Part shown: positions 1 through 9,000 of the stretch, piece by piece
How positions within the stretch are numbered: the stretch's first letter is position 1
How the letters are laid out: the number at the start of each line of letters is the position of its first letter
Translations under genes and position numbers: made by a program
The notes under the pieces: model-generated
The model's database searches: none
Told to the model about the DNA's origin: nothing
Seen by the model: only the letters and a program-made list of their open reading frames with translations
Assembly (NCBI GenBank): GCA_948469295.1
Contig: CAOKLK010000002.1
Location: 1-15,727, forward strand
Reading direction: 5' to 3'
Length of the DNA: 15,727 nt
From: an uncultured Mycoplasmatota bacterium
Lineage (GTDB): Bacteria; Bacillota_I; Bacilli_A; RF39; UBA660

Positions 1-3000
1 ATTTTTTAATGGTACTTCGCAAGTTGCTTGTTGATGACAATTTGTAATTTCGGTTTGATCGATCCAATAAGTAACGGTTGCATTTTCGTTTTTCAATCTT
101 GTATTTATGGTTACTTTATCAACCGCTTTTTTGATATTTCCAATGCTATAAGTATCTTTGTTTTCTTCAAATACTACTTCATTGGTTCCATCGGTAAATG
201 GATAACCTACTACTTCTAAACTGGTTAAGGTTGTTTCATTGGATGGAAGAATCTCAATTGTAAATGTATATGTATTGATAGGAGTATTTGGATCTTCTGC
301 AGTTACTGTTAAAGTAATGGTTGGCTGATCCGTTGCATTGTAGGTTCCATTTCCTCCAACGATGGCAACAGATACATTTTTTTCTCCAGTAATTTCAAAT
401 GTCTCTACCCCATAAGGTACTTGAAGGGTGTATGTATTTTGACTTGGATCAAAGGTTTCTTTTAAAGTCACTCCATTTGTTAAAATAATATTTTTTAGAG
501 TTGCATCTGTTGATTTTGGACGAATTACTTTGATTTGATAAGTGTTTGTAATGGTTTCATCTTCTGCGGTTACTTTAATTTCGTAAATGTTTTCGGTTGT
601 TGTGGAAAGATTTAATTCTCCACTTAGTAATTCGACTTTTGAAGTTGAAACTTCAGCCATGGCAGTAATTTCTGTTTCTGATAAAGTTTCTTTGGTTTCA
701 TCGACATACATTGTATAGGTAAATGTATTCTGTAAATCTAATGATTCTTCAAATGGATTGATACTTGTTAAAGTACTTAGATAAGCATTTTTATTTTTTT
801 CTCTTTCGATGATAATTTTATAAGTATTTGTTATTGTTTTATCTTCTGCTTCTACTACAATTTCGATTTCATTTTTTCCAGTGTTTAATGGATGAGTAGC
901 AAATCCATTTTTTACTACGGCATCTGGTTCATCTGTTGCATTTCCCCCAATGATGATTTGATTGATTTCATTGGAAACGGTATTTAAGGTATATTCCAAT
1001 TGTCCATCTATTAATGGAATTTCGATTTCTGATTCATTTTCTTGGAATTTGTAGGTTAATTTTTTTAAGGTTGCATCTGTTTTTGCTAGTTTTGTAATTT
1101 CTACATAGTATTCTTGTGATAATCCAGATTCACTTGTAATGGTAAAGGTTTTATTATTTTTTCCTTTTTGAATGGTATAAGTGTTGGTAGTATCTAGATC
1201 TACGCCATTATAAATAATGGTAGAGACTGGACTATCACTTTCCGCTTCCATTAAAACTTTATCAATTGTTCCTGGTATTTCAACAGTAAAATGGGTACTA
1301 TCGATGGTATTTACTGGATAATAATCTCCAGATTCACTTTTTATTTTTAAGATTTTTAACGTATTGATATCACTTTCTTGTCGTTTAATATTTAAGGTAT
1401 AAGTACCCGTGGTGCCAGCTTCACTTTCGACTTCAATGATGATTGTTTTTTGATTATTGGTACTTAAGTCAATTTCTTCCTCTAAGTCGGTTAAGATTTT
1501 TTGATGACTTTCATGTAAATCTGCTTCTAGTTTGATTTTGGTAGTAGATACTGGAACACTGACTGTATAACTTGTCATACTTCCAAATCCTGGATTGAAT
1601 GATCCGACATTCACTTTCGTGGTTGCATCTAGTACTCGAATGTCACTTAATGTTGTATCTGTACTTAATTCTCTTGTAATTTTCATAGTATATTCTTTGA
1701 TAGTACTTCCATCTTCACTGGTGACTGTAAATTTATGGATGTTCTCATTTTGGTTGGTTGGATCATCTGTTCGTAATGATGTTTCTGCCATTGTAATTTT
1801 GGCTTTAGCATCTTCTGGAAGGGTTTCATGAGCTGGTGTTTGTAAATTTACGATGACATTTTGATCGTTGGCTATTTTGACTTCATTTGGGACTGTGATT
1901 TCAAAAATATCCCCATTTTTTGTTGCACTATGATTTGATCCATTATAATTCATGAATACAGAATCAACTTCAGCATTATTATTTGCTTTTCTTGTAATAT
2001 GTAAGGTGTAATCTTTGTAATCTCCATTGTGAGCTGTTGATCTTATGATAATATCATTGACATATGTATTACCACTTTCGTAAGTTGTACCATAATAAAT
2101 GGTTTTGATTGGTTTTTCTCCAAGACCAGATATGGTTCCATGTTCCGTATCCATATGAGTGGCATCAATTGTAATTTTTGGCATACTGTAATCAAAGATA
2201 TCTAATGTATATTCATAAGTTGTATCATTGATTGGTTTGCTTGGATCTCTATCAAATGTTGTTCCTGTTAAGTAATCATTAATTGGATTATTGTTTATGG
2301 TAATCATTGATAAACGTGGTTCATTATTTTCTTCTCTTGTGATCGTCAATTGATATTTTTTAGTGGTGTTATTTTCAGCAGTTACGGTAATTTCAACGAC
2401 TTTTTCTCCATATTCTAATCCTGATAGGTTTATGGTAATTTCATCACTTGGTATACCTTGATATTCGGTACTGGTAATGGTTGCTGTTTTGCTATTTGCT
2501 AAAGCATGAATGGTCAAATCTCTTTGGGTACTTGGTATTGTGACATTATAGTTTTCTGTTACTCCATCTGTAAAGTTTGGAACCATGATTAAGTTATTGC
2601 TACCCGCATTGGTTTCCAAAGTTTTTAATAAGTTGTCAGATGATTTTAAACGTTCTACTGTAATGGTATAAGTTTTTGGAGTTCCATCTTCTGCGGTTAC
2701 TGTGAAGGTATAATTTTTGATGGAATCGCTTTTATCTTCTCCCATATCATAATGTGTATTATTATCTGGATTGATGGTTGCACCTTCTGGTAATACTGCT
2801 TCAATGGTATACCCTGTCGTTCCAGTTGGAACTTCGATTTTACAAGTGGTTGCTCCATTATCAAAGTTACAATTTCTGATATTTGTTTCACCATCAACGG
2901 TAAGATTTACTTTTGTCAAGGTGTTATTCGTCGACTTTTTTCGCGTAATATGAATTTCATAATTCTTAACAGTTCCATCTTCACTGGTTACGGAATAGGA

Positions 3001-3360
3001 AAATATATTGGGATTTTCGGTACTTAAATTGATGGTATCACTAATCCAAGTTACTCTAGAGCTACCAGTTGTTGGCGTTACACTTACGTTTGTTCTTTCA
3101 ACTTTTGTATACCTATTTTCTAATTCGACATGATAAATTGAATCATCATTGGGATCTACGGTTGCAGAAACTCCATGAACGGTGACGGAATTTGGATTGA
3201 TGCTGGTATCATTGTTTGCTTCTTTATATAATACGATGGTATACGTTTTATGATTTTTACCATCTTGGCTGTCTACATTCACATTGAATGTGTATTCGTA
3301 TACTTTTTTATGATCGTCAGTGTCTACTAAGCGTTTCCCTGGGTAAGCTGCTAAGTTCAT
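1..3360 (-). CDS. Downstream part of a frameshifted Cadherin-like repeat surface protein (3' end outside window)
   Basis: I translated this frame by hand, fully down to about 2640 and at the repeat ends above, and found no stop to the window edge: 1120 codons, open at the 3' end. It has no signal peptide and consists only of Cadherin-like beta-sandwich repeats (PF12733 type) of about 90-115 residues. Each ends in a pattern like V-T-S/A-E-D-G-x-x-x-x-Y-T-I-x-I-x-R, followed by S-T-D-x-x-L. It holds the end of one repeat, ten complete repeats and a partial one at the edge. The nominal ATG (3360-3358) overlaps the upstream TAA as TAATG, but lies inside a repeat whose first half is encoded in the other frame (see 3363..3423). 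It is therefore most likely not an independent gene but the C-terminal half of the protein starting at 5867. A coupled, separately translated polypeptide is possible but less likely: the only GGAG is 2 bases from the ATG. Presumed role: an extended extracellular stalk or adhesin. Whether it ends in an anchor cannot be seen. Confidence 0.85.
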   Translation of the reverse strand, partial: MNLAAYPGKRLVDTDDHKKVYEYTFNVNVDSQDGKNHKTYTIVLYKEANNDTSINPNSVTVHGVSATVDPNDDSIYHVELENRYTKVERTNVSVTPTTGSSRVTWISDTINLSTENPNIFSYSVTSEDGTVKNYEIHITRKKSTNNTLTKVNLTVDGETNIRNCNFDNGATTCKIEVPTGTTGYTIEAVLPEGATINPDNNTHYDMGEDKSDSIKNYTFTVTAEDGTPKTYTITVERLKSSDNLLKTLETNAGSNNLIMVPNFTDGVTENYNVTIPSTQRDLTIHALANSKTATITSTEYQGIPSDEITINLSGLEYGEKVVEITVTAENNTTKKYQLTITREENNEPRLSMITINNNPINDYLTGTTFDRDPSKPINDTTYEYTLDIFDYSMPKITIDATHMDTEHGTISGLGEKPIKTIYYGTTYESGNTYVNDIIIRSTAHNGDYKDYTLHITRKANNNAEVDSVFMNYNGSNHSATKNGDIFEITVPNEVKIANDQNVIVNLQTPAHETLPEDAKAKITMAETSLRTDDPTNQNENIHKFTVTSEDGSTIKEYTMKITRELSTDTTLSDIRVLDATTKVNVGSFNPGFGSMTSYTVSVPVSTTKIKLEADLHESHQKILTDLEEEIDLSTNNQKTIIIEVESEAGTTGTYTLNIKRQESDINTLKILKIKSESGDYYPVNTIDSTHFTVEIPGTIDKVLMEAESDSPVSTIIYNGVDLDTTNTYTIQKGKNNKTFTITSESGLSQEYYVEITKLAKTDATLKKLTYKFQENESEIEIPLIDGQLEYTLNTVSNEINQIIIGGNATDEPDAVVKNGFATHPLNTGKNEIEIVVEAEDKTITNTYKIIIEREKNKNAYLSTLTSINPFEESLDLQNTFTYTMYVDETKETLSETEITAMAEVSTSKVELLSGELNLSTTTENIYEIKVTAEDETITNTYQIKVIRPKSTDATLKNIILTNGVTLKETFDPSQNTYTLQVPYGVETFEITGEKNVSVAIVGGNGTYNATDQPTITLTVTAEDPNTPINTYTFTIEILPSNETTLTSLEVVGYPFTDGTNEVVFEENKDTYSIGNIKKAVDKVTINTRLKNENATVTYWIDQTEITNCHQQATCEVPLKN

Positions 3361-5867
3361 TACTCCAGTATTTCCAGATATTCTTTCATTTTCATCCCTT
3401 TGGTGTATTCGATATTTATGGTGTTAGTTTCATAAGGTAATGGATTGGTTTTGTTATATAAGGTATAGCTGATTGTATCTTTATGAAATCCAGAAATAGT
3501 ACTTGGCGTATTGTTATCAAATCCTATTTTTAAATCATCTAAGAAAGCAATGTTTGATTCTTTTCGAGTAATGGTAATTGTATAGGTTTGAATACTATCA
3601 TTTTCTGCTTTTACTCGAATGTAAATTTTATTATTGGATCCAAATTGTAAGTTGGTGTTCCCTGTAATTTCAGTTACGGTAGCATTTTGTTCATCTCTTG
3701 GAATAGCAGTTACGGTTACACTATCAACATTTGCTTCTACTTCTGCAGTATATTCGGTAATGTTTGGTTGAAATGTTTCTTTAATGGTTCCATTACTAAT
3801 ACTTAAACTTTTTAAGGCATTGTCTGTTGATTTGGTTTTGGTTAAGTCAATGGCATATTCTCTTGTATCTCCATTTTCTCCTGTTACAATAATGGATACT
3901 TCTTTAGTATCTATTCCAACGGTTTTTGTAGATGTATTTAATTTTTTATTGGTATCGTTTACGGTTTCTCCTTTGGTTTTATCTAGAATACTAACATAGG
4001 CTTTATCTGTATCTTCTACTGTTGCTGAAATTTCGATACTTGATACTGTAGATGGATATGTATAAGTGTATTTTCCAACGGTTACATCTAAGTTGGCATT
4101 AAAAGTCGGTAAAAAGGTTCCTATTGGATTTGAGGTAACATTTAATGATTTTAATTTGGTTTCATTGGATAATCTTTTGACATGAATGGTATAAGATTTG
4201 GTAATTCCATTTGCTCCCGCTTCACTGGTTACATTGACGGTAATGGTATTTTCTCCAACATTAATTAAATTTTCTCCACTACTGTTGGTATTTAAAACAG
4301 TAACTGTACTTTTGGAATCGTTTGGAGTTGCTGTCACTTTAATTTTAGAAGTATTTGCTGGAGTGGTAATATTAAAATCATCTTTGGTGGGATTTGTTTC
4401 ATTTAATAGTTCTCCACTATTTATTAAATCTTCTATTTTTAAGTTACTTAGGGAAACATCTTTGGAAGGAGCTTCTCTATTGATGGCAAAATGATAGGTT
4501 TCTTCGGTACAAACGTTGCCAGGAACCGCTGTTGTATTGTATTTACAATCTTCAGCTTTTACTTTGATGGTAAATGTATTTTTTGTATTATTATTATGAT
4601 CTGTGTTTAATGTCCAAGTGGGAGTGAATTCTAGTGTAGCACTGGGATCATTTAAGTTGGCAGTAATTGTGGTATCTGCTACAGAATAAGGAACAGAAAT
4701 GGTATTGGATGCTTCTAAGGAATCAATAAATCCATCGGTTTTGGTTGCAAAAGCTACTCCATTGGTTCCTGTTACACTCGTTAATTTTGTGTCATTGGAT
4801 AATCTATTGATGGTTAATTTATAAATTGCAACGGATCCTTGAGCAGAAGTTATGGTAACATATACTTCATTTTTTCCCACTTCGAGATTATGTCCACTTG
4901 AATCTACGGAAGGATTCGGATTGGATTCACTAGGTGCTGGAGCGATATTAATTAAACCAGTCGCTCCTTTGATTGTGGCATCGGTCGGAGTTCCTTCTAA
5001 TTTGATATTTGATACGGCATTGGGAACGGTAAAGGAATATTCCATGTTGTCTTTGGATGCTGGAACGAATCCGAACGGATAAGATATTCCATTATTTCCT
5101 GTTGCTGTTAGTGTATCTAATGTATTGATATTTGAACTACTAGATGCCATAGAAAGTTTTAAACTATTGTAAGTTCCATATTGTTTTTCTTCTTCATATG
5201 CTTCATTTGATATTGTAACCAGTTGTTTTTCTTCTAATGAGGCATTGGGATCATCATTGGCAACATAATGATATTTGAATTCAATTTCATCTCCTGGAGA
5301 AATGTCACTTTTGACTTCAAAGAACATTGCTGCTAAATATCCTGGTGTTACTAAAGGTTTAAAATCAGCCATTCCGATTTTGTCATCATAGGTATTTAAT
5401 GTCCACCAATTTTTGGAACTAGAGTAAGCCATCGTTGGTTGCCAATTGGTTATGTAACTGGTTCCTTTTCTAATGGCTGGATAAATTCCCCAATCCTCTC
5501 TTGTGGTATCCGTATTATAAATGGAATATTCATAAGGATTTAACTTGGTTGTATCTACTGGTACTGTTAGTTTTAAAACGGCAATATCTGAGTTTTCTAA
5601 GCTTTCTGATTTTAAGACTACCATGATTTTTTCATTTTTAGTCATTTGATTGTCAATGATTTTATAATCTGCTAAATCTCCTAGCACTAGAGAAACCCAA
5701 CAATCCCATGCCCCATCTTCAGTTTCTAAATTACATGCTTCGCTGACATTGTATGCTTCAAACCCAAAGGAGTATGAAGGTGTTGCAGCGAAAACATTTT
5801 TTGGTATGAAAAATAATACCCCAAGACCCACTAGAATAATATTTAAATATGAATTGATTTTTTTCAT
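3360..5867 (-). CDS. Secreted protein with cohesin-like N-terminal domain and Cadherin-like repeats (interrupted by frameshift)
   Basis: 835 residues as read. The ATG at 5867-5865 is fixed by AGGGAGGT five bases upstream. Residues 1-27 are a signal peptide (two Lys, a hydrophobic core, then NVFA before the likely cleavage). Residues about 28-235 form a separate domain with one Cys pair (EACN...WDCW). Its pattern (IMVVLKS, VLKLTVPVDTTKLNP, then GYLAAMFFEVKSDISPGD and VANDD) resembles the cohesin or carbohydrate-binding beta-sandwich fold, at low similarity. From about residue 246 come five complete Cadherin-like repeats and the first half of a sixth, where the frame breaks. The intact protein would continue through 3360..1, giving more than 1950 residues. 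It is probably exported and displayed as a stalk. The gene lies 138 bases downstream of the dockerin-bearing gene, in the same direction, with its own promoter. The cohesin call is moderate; if wrong, this is an unknown N-terminal beta domain. Confidence 0.9.
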   Translation of the reverse strand: MKKINSYLNIILVGLGVLFFIPKNVFAATPSYSFGFEAYNVSEACNLETEDGAWDCWVSLVLGDLADYKIIDNQMTKNEKIMVVLKSESLENSDIAVLKLTVPVDTTKLNPYEYSIYNTDTTREDWGIYPAIRKGTSYITNWQPTMAYSSSKNWWTLNTYDDKIGMADFKPLVTPGYLAAMFFEVKSDISPGDEIEFKYHYVANDDPNASLEEKQLVTISNEAYEEEKQYGTYNSLKLSMASSSSNINTLDTLTATGNNGISYPFGFVPASKDNMEYSFTVPNAVSNIKLEGTPTDATIKGATGLINIAPAPSESNPNPSVDSSGHNLEVGKNEVYVTITSAQGSVAIYKLTINRLSNDTKLTSVTGTNGVAFATKTDGFIDSLEASNTISVPYSVADTTITANLNDPSATLEFTPTWTLNTDHNNNTKNTFTIKVKAEDCKYNTTAVPGNVCTEETYHFAINREAPSKDVSLSNLKIEDLINSGELLNETNPTKDDFNITTPANTSKIKVTATPNDSKSTVTVLNTNSSGENLINVGENTITVNVTSEAGANGITKSYTIHVKRLSNETKLKSLNVTSNPIGTFLPTFNANLDVTVGKYTYTYPSTVSSIEISATVEDTDKAYVSILDKTKGETVNDTNKKLNTSTKTVGIDTKEVSIIVTGENGDTREYAIDLTKTKSTDNALKSLSISNGTIKETFQPNITEYTAEVEANVDSVTVTAIPRDEQNATVTEITGNTNLQFGSNNKIYIRVKAENDSIQTYTITITRKESNIAFLDDLKIGFDNNTPSTISGFHKDTISYTLYNKTNPLPYETNTINIEYTKGMKMKEYLEILE
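3363..3423 (-). other. Reading-frame break inside a Cadherin-like repeat
   Basis: The upstream frame stops at 3362-3360 and the downstream frame has its own preceding stop at 3426-3424, so the break lies in this stretch where both are open. The upstream frame reads INIEYTKG and then MKMKEYLEILE-stop, which does not look like the family. From the same point the downstream frame reads DENERISGNTGVMNL, which fits the usual repeat middle (compare EDEHATVTGAETYKL in the neighbouring gene). Adding one G to the GGG at 3396-3398 joins the two perfectly; an extra A in the A4 run at 3392-3389 would also restore frame. An AAAGGGA heptamer (3401-3395) is present, but in the phase AAA GGG A, not the A AAG GGA needed for standard -1 slippage. 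A real mutation, phase variation or a sequencing/assembly error all remain possible. Confidence 0.85.
5163..5786 (-). other. Cohesin-fold-like domain (protein residues about 28-235)
   Basis: Cohesins are beta-sandwich domains of about 140-150 residues that bind dockerins. Seen here: a mid-domain stretch VLKLTVPVDTTKLNP, like the cohesin 'F-x-L-x-Y-D-x-x-x-L' region, and a later GYLAAMFFEVKS...GDEIEF, like the cohesin 'G-V-x-A-T-I-x-F-x-V-K-S-x-x-x-x-G' strand, followed by VANDD. The segment before residue 75 is extra and carries the Cys pair. The similarity is by eye only. Related beta sandwiches that do not bind dockerins share parts of this pattern. Confidence 0.45.
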
Positions 5868-5872
5868 AGTTT

Positions 5873-5880
5873 ACCTCCCT
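5873..5880 (-). promoter_or_regulatory. Strong ribosome binding site for the 5867 gene
   Basis: The minus strand reads AGGGAGGT, then AAACT, then ATG, a near-perfect anti-16S complement at standard spacing. It decides the start at 5867. The neighbouring gene at 14432 has no comparable site. Confidence 0.85.
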
Positions 5881-5900
5881 ATCATATTCTCTATTATGAT
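5881..5900 (-). promoter_or_regulatory. Short dyad in the 5' leader
   Basis: ATCATA (5881-5886 on plus) and TATGAT (5895-5900) are exact inverted 6-mers separated by 8 bases, lying between the -10 box and the ribosome binding site. This could be an operator or a weak leader hairpin. In such AT-rich DNA a 6-base dyad is not rare. Confidence 0.3.
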
Positions 5901-5901
5901 A

Positions 5902-5912
5902 AGTATAACATA
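5902..5912 (-). promoter_or_regulatory. Extended -10 promoter for the 5867 gene
   Basis: The minus strand reads TATGTTATACT: a TGn extension (5910-5908) directly before TATACT (5907-5902). Upstream is an A9 tract (5921-5913), but no convincing -35 at 16-18 bases. The expected start of transcription is near 5895, giving a leader of about 28 bases. The block TATGTTATA and the downstream ATAATAGAGA also occur at the promoter near 14460. Confidence 0.65.
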
Positions 5913-5972
5913 TTTTTTTTTGAAATAGATAGAAATCATTGAAAAAATATTATTTTTTTTATTTCAAAATAT

Positions 5973-6007
5973 AAAAAAAGAAAAACTATCGTTGGTTGAT
6001 AGTTTTT
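5973..6007 (-). terminator. Rho-independent terminator overlapping the stop of the 2808-residue gene
   Basis: On the minus strand AAAAACTATC (6007-5998) and GATAGTTTTT (5990-5981) form a perfect 10-base-pair stem with a 7-base loop, followed by CTTTTTTTAT. The TAA stop (6008-6006) runs into the 5' arm, so there is effectively no 3' untranslated spacer. It separates the two large genes into different transcription units. Confidence 0.85.
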
Positions 6008-9000
6008 ACATTTCATTTAATGAATTTTTCAGACCATTCATATAGGTTTTAAATAGTACAAAGTCTGGAGCAGTAATTAATTTATCATTATTAATATCGG
6101 ATGCTTTGGTTTCTTTAAATGTAAATTCGGATAATCCATTCATGAATGTTTTAAAGATTGCAAAGTCTGGAGCAGTGATTAATCCATCTCCATTTAAATC
6201 TCCTCTTACGATAATTAATAATTCATCGTATGTTACATCTTCATAAATTAATTTGACACGATATCCTGTTCCAATTCCATGGGTATCTTCTACTTCGTTA
6301 TCCTCTAAGTCATAAATTTGAATGTATTCGCGGTCATTCAATAACGTATTTAAGAAGTCCTCTTTGTTTTTGGCACTATCTAATCCAATGATGTAGTCTT
6401 TGGCATCTCTCATTTCTTGTAAATCTTCTTCAGTCATTCGAACCACATCTAATTGGTCACTTGCTATTTTTTTTCTCATTACTAAGATTTCAACTGTTGT
6501 AGAAATGGAATCATTTTTGGTACTAATGATTTTGATGGTTGTAGTTCCATAACTTTTTGCAGTGACATTTCCGTCTTCATCTACCTCGGCGATTTGATCA
6601 TTTTCACTTTCAAATCTAACTTCACTCTCTGTTGTATCTTCTGGAAGTAAGGTATAGGTTATTTTTTCTGTTTCATCGATATCTAGAATTAGTTTTTCAA
6701 CATTTGGTTCGATACTTTCCAAAGATTTTCCTTTTTTGATTACTATTTTGATTGTTCGTTTGGTGACTTCATCTTCTGCTATTACTGTAATTATGATTTC
6801 ATTTTTCTCATCATTTAATTCTATTTTTTCTGGCATTTCAACGGTAGCATTTGGATCAGTCGGTTCTGCATCAAAAGAAATTTCGGTCACATCATTTTCC
6901 ACAGTCATTTCATATTCGGTTCTGTCATTAGTGTAATCTAGTGTCCCCACGCTTGGAATTAAATGATCTAATTCAGTATTATCACTTAATGAAGTATAGG
7001 TTAGATTTAAAATATATTCTTTGGTAGTACTTTGATCTTCACTGGTTACGATAATTTTGTAACGATTTTCTTCTTCGATGATATTGATGGTAGCATTCTT
7101 ATCTTCTGGCGTTGGTAAAATGTCTGTTTTTTGAAGCGTTAATGATTTGGAAATAATCCAGTTATATTCTAAGGTCTCTGGCGTAAAGATTGTTTCTAGT
7201 TTTCCTTGTGTCACTTCTAAATTGTTTAAAAGAGCATTCGACCCTTTTTCTCTTGTAATGATAATTTTGTAATTTTGTTTGGTAAATCCATCTGGTGCAG
7301 TCACTGTGATAATGAATTCATTTGGACTTACGGTTGATAATTTTAGGTTTTCGCTTTTTTTCACGGTGGCATTTGGGTCTTCTGCTGCTGCAATTACATC
7401 ATTTTGAAATAATACTTGTTTGGTATTTGGTAATGTCACATGGTATTCTAAGCGATTTGGATCAAAATCTTCTTCTAGTTCATAGCCATTTATTTTCAGT
7501 TCTTTTAATCTGGCATTATCTTTTCTTTCTTTATATATCGTAATGGTATAACTTCTTTCTTCGCCACTTTCTGAAGTTACCGTTATGGTTCTGGTACTAA
7601 TTCCATCTTCAATGATTTTGGCTTCTGTTCCTGTAACAGTTGCATAATTAGATTCGGTTACGACTTCAAACGATAATAAGGCAGCGGATTCGTCGACATG
7701 AAGTTCATAATCCATTTTTTCATATTCAAATTCTTCTGTGAATGTTCCAAGGCTTGGAATGATATTAATTAAATGGTTGTTGGTATCGTGTTCACGATTG
7801 ACTGTAATTGTATAAGTCCTTACGGTTCCCTCTTCACTGGTTACATTGATGTAAAATGTATTTGTACCACTTTCTAAATCATATGTTGTTAATCCCGTAA
7901 CGGTTGCGGATTCATGAAAGGTTCCTTCAAATGTAATGTTTAATGTTCCTGCTGGGACATTTACTTCATAATTTAAGTTTTCTTTTGTGAATTGAGGATC
8001 TAAATCATAGATGGTAAATCCATTTTTTGCAATTAACGTTTCTAAATAATTTTCGGTACTTTTTTTTCGATTTACGGTAATGTAATATACTCTTTTGATT
8101 CCTTTTTTCGTAGTAATGGAAACTTCTAGTTCATTTGCTCCAGGAATTAATGTATGAGTTCCTAACCCATTAATGGTTGCACTTGTATCACTAGAACCTC
8201 CAAATAATTCAATGACTTCGACATGTTCAGAAACATCGATGGTATATTCCATTGAGATACTATTGAATTTTGGGGTTAAATCGCCTTCTGATGTATAAAG
8301 ATAATTTAGGAAATCATTGTCTTTTTCTTGACGATGAATGTGAATGGTATATGTTTCTTTTTTGGTGGTATCACTACTGGTTACTTCGATTTCGATGGTA
8401 CTTTCTCCTAAATTTAGTTTTTGTTTTGTAGTAATGGTTTGGGTTCCTTTGTATATATCATCGCTTCCTATGATTTTCCAAGTTGCTTCTTTATCTTCTG
8501 GAGTAACGGTTAAATTTAAGTATTCGGTTTCATTATTAATTAGTAAGTCATAGTGATTAATGTAGCGATTAAATCTTGGTGATAAACGGTAGTTTTCGAC
8601 TTTGATATTTTCTAGTAAGGCGTTTACTACTTCTTTTTTGATCACTGATAAGGTATAAATATTGACAACTCCACTTTCGCTAGTCACTAAAATTTTAACT
8701 TCATTCATTCCTAATTTTAGGTTATTTCCAACTACTTTATAAGAGGATTTGTCATTTTCTAAAATAACGGTTAAATCTAGATTATTTTCGGTATTCTCCA
8801 CAATGACTTCATAATTGGAAGTATCTGGATCAAAGCTTGGAGTCATTACTCCATTGTGAACGATTAAGTCTCTTAATTTGTTTTCGGTTTCTCGTTCTTT
8901 GTTAACAATAATGGTATAGGCTTTTACTCGTCCTGATTCACTTGTTACTTTTACGATAAAAATATTTTCTCCAGGTGATAAGTTTTGTAAGCCATCTCCC

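Noticed and set aside
2697..2897. 66-codon minus-strand frame within the downstream repeat region
   Set aside because: It overlaps the continuous Cadherin-like frame, which has the family pattern; this frame has none.
28..5082. Short plus-strand reading frames of 60-98 codons within 28-5082
   Set aside because: They lie opposite the long minus-strand repeat genes, are rich in Phe, Ser, Val and Leu as expected from the complement of A-rich coding DNA, lack ribosome binding sites and match no family.
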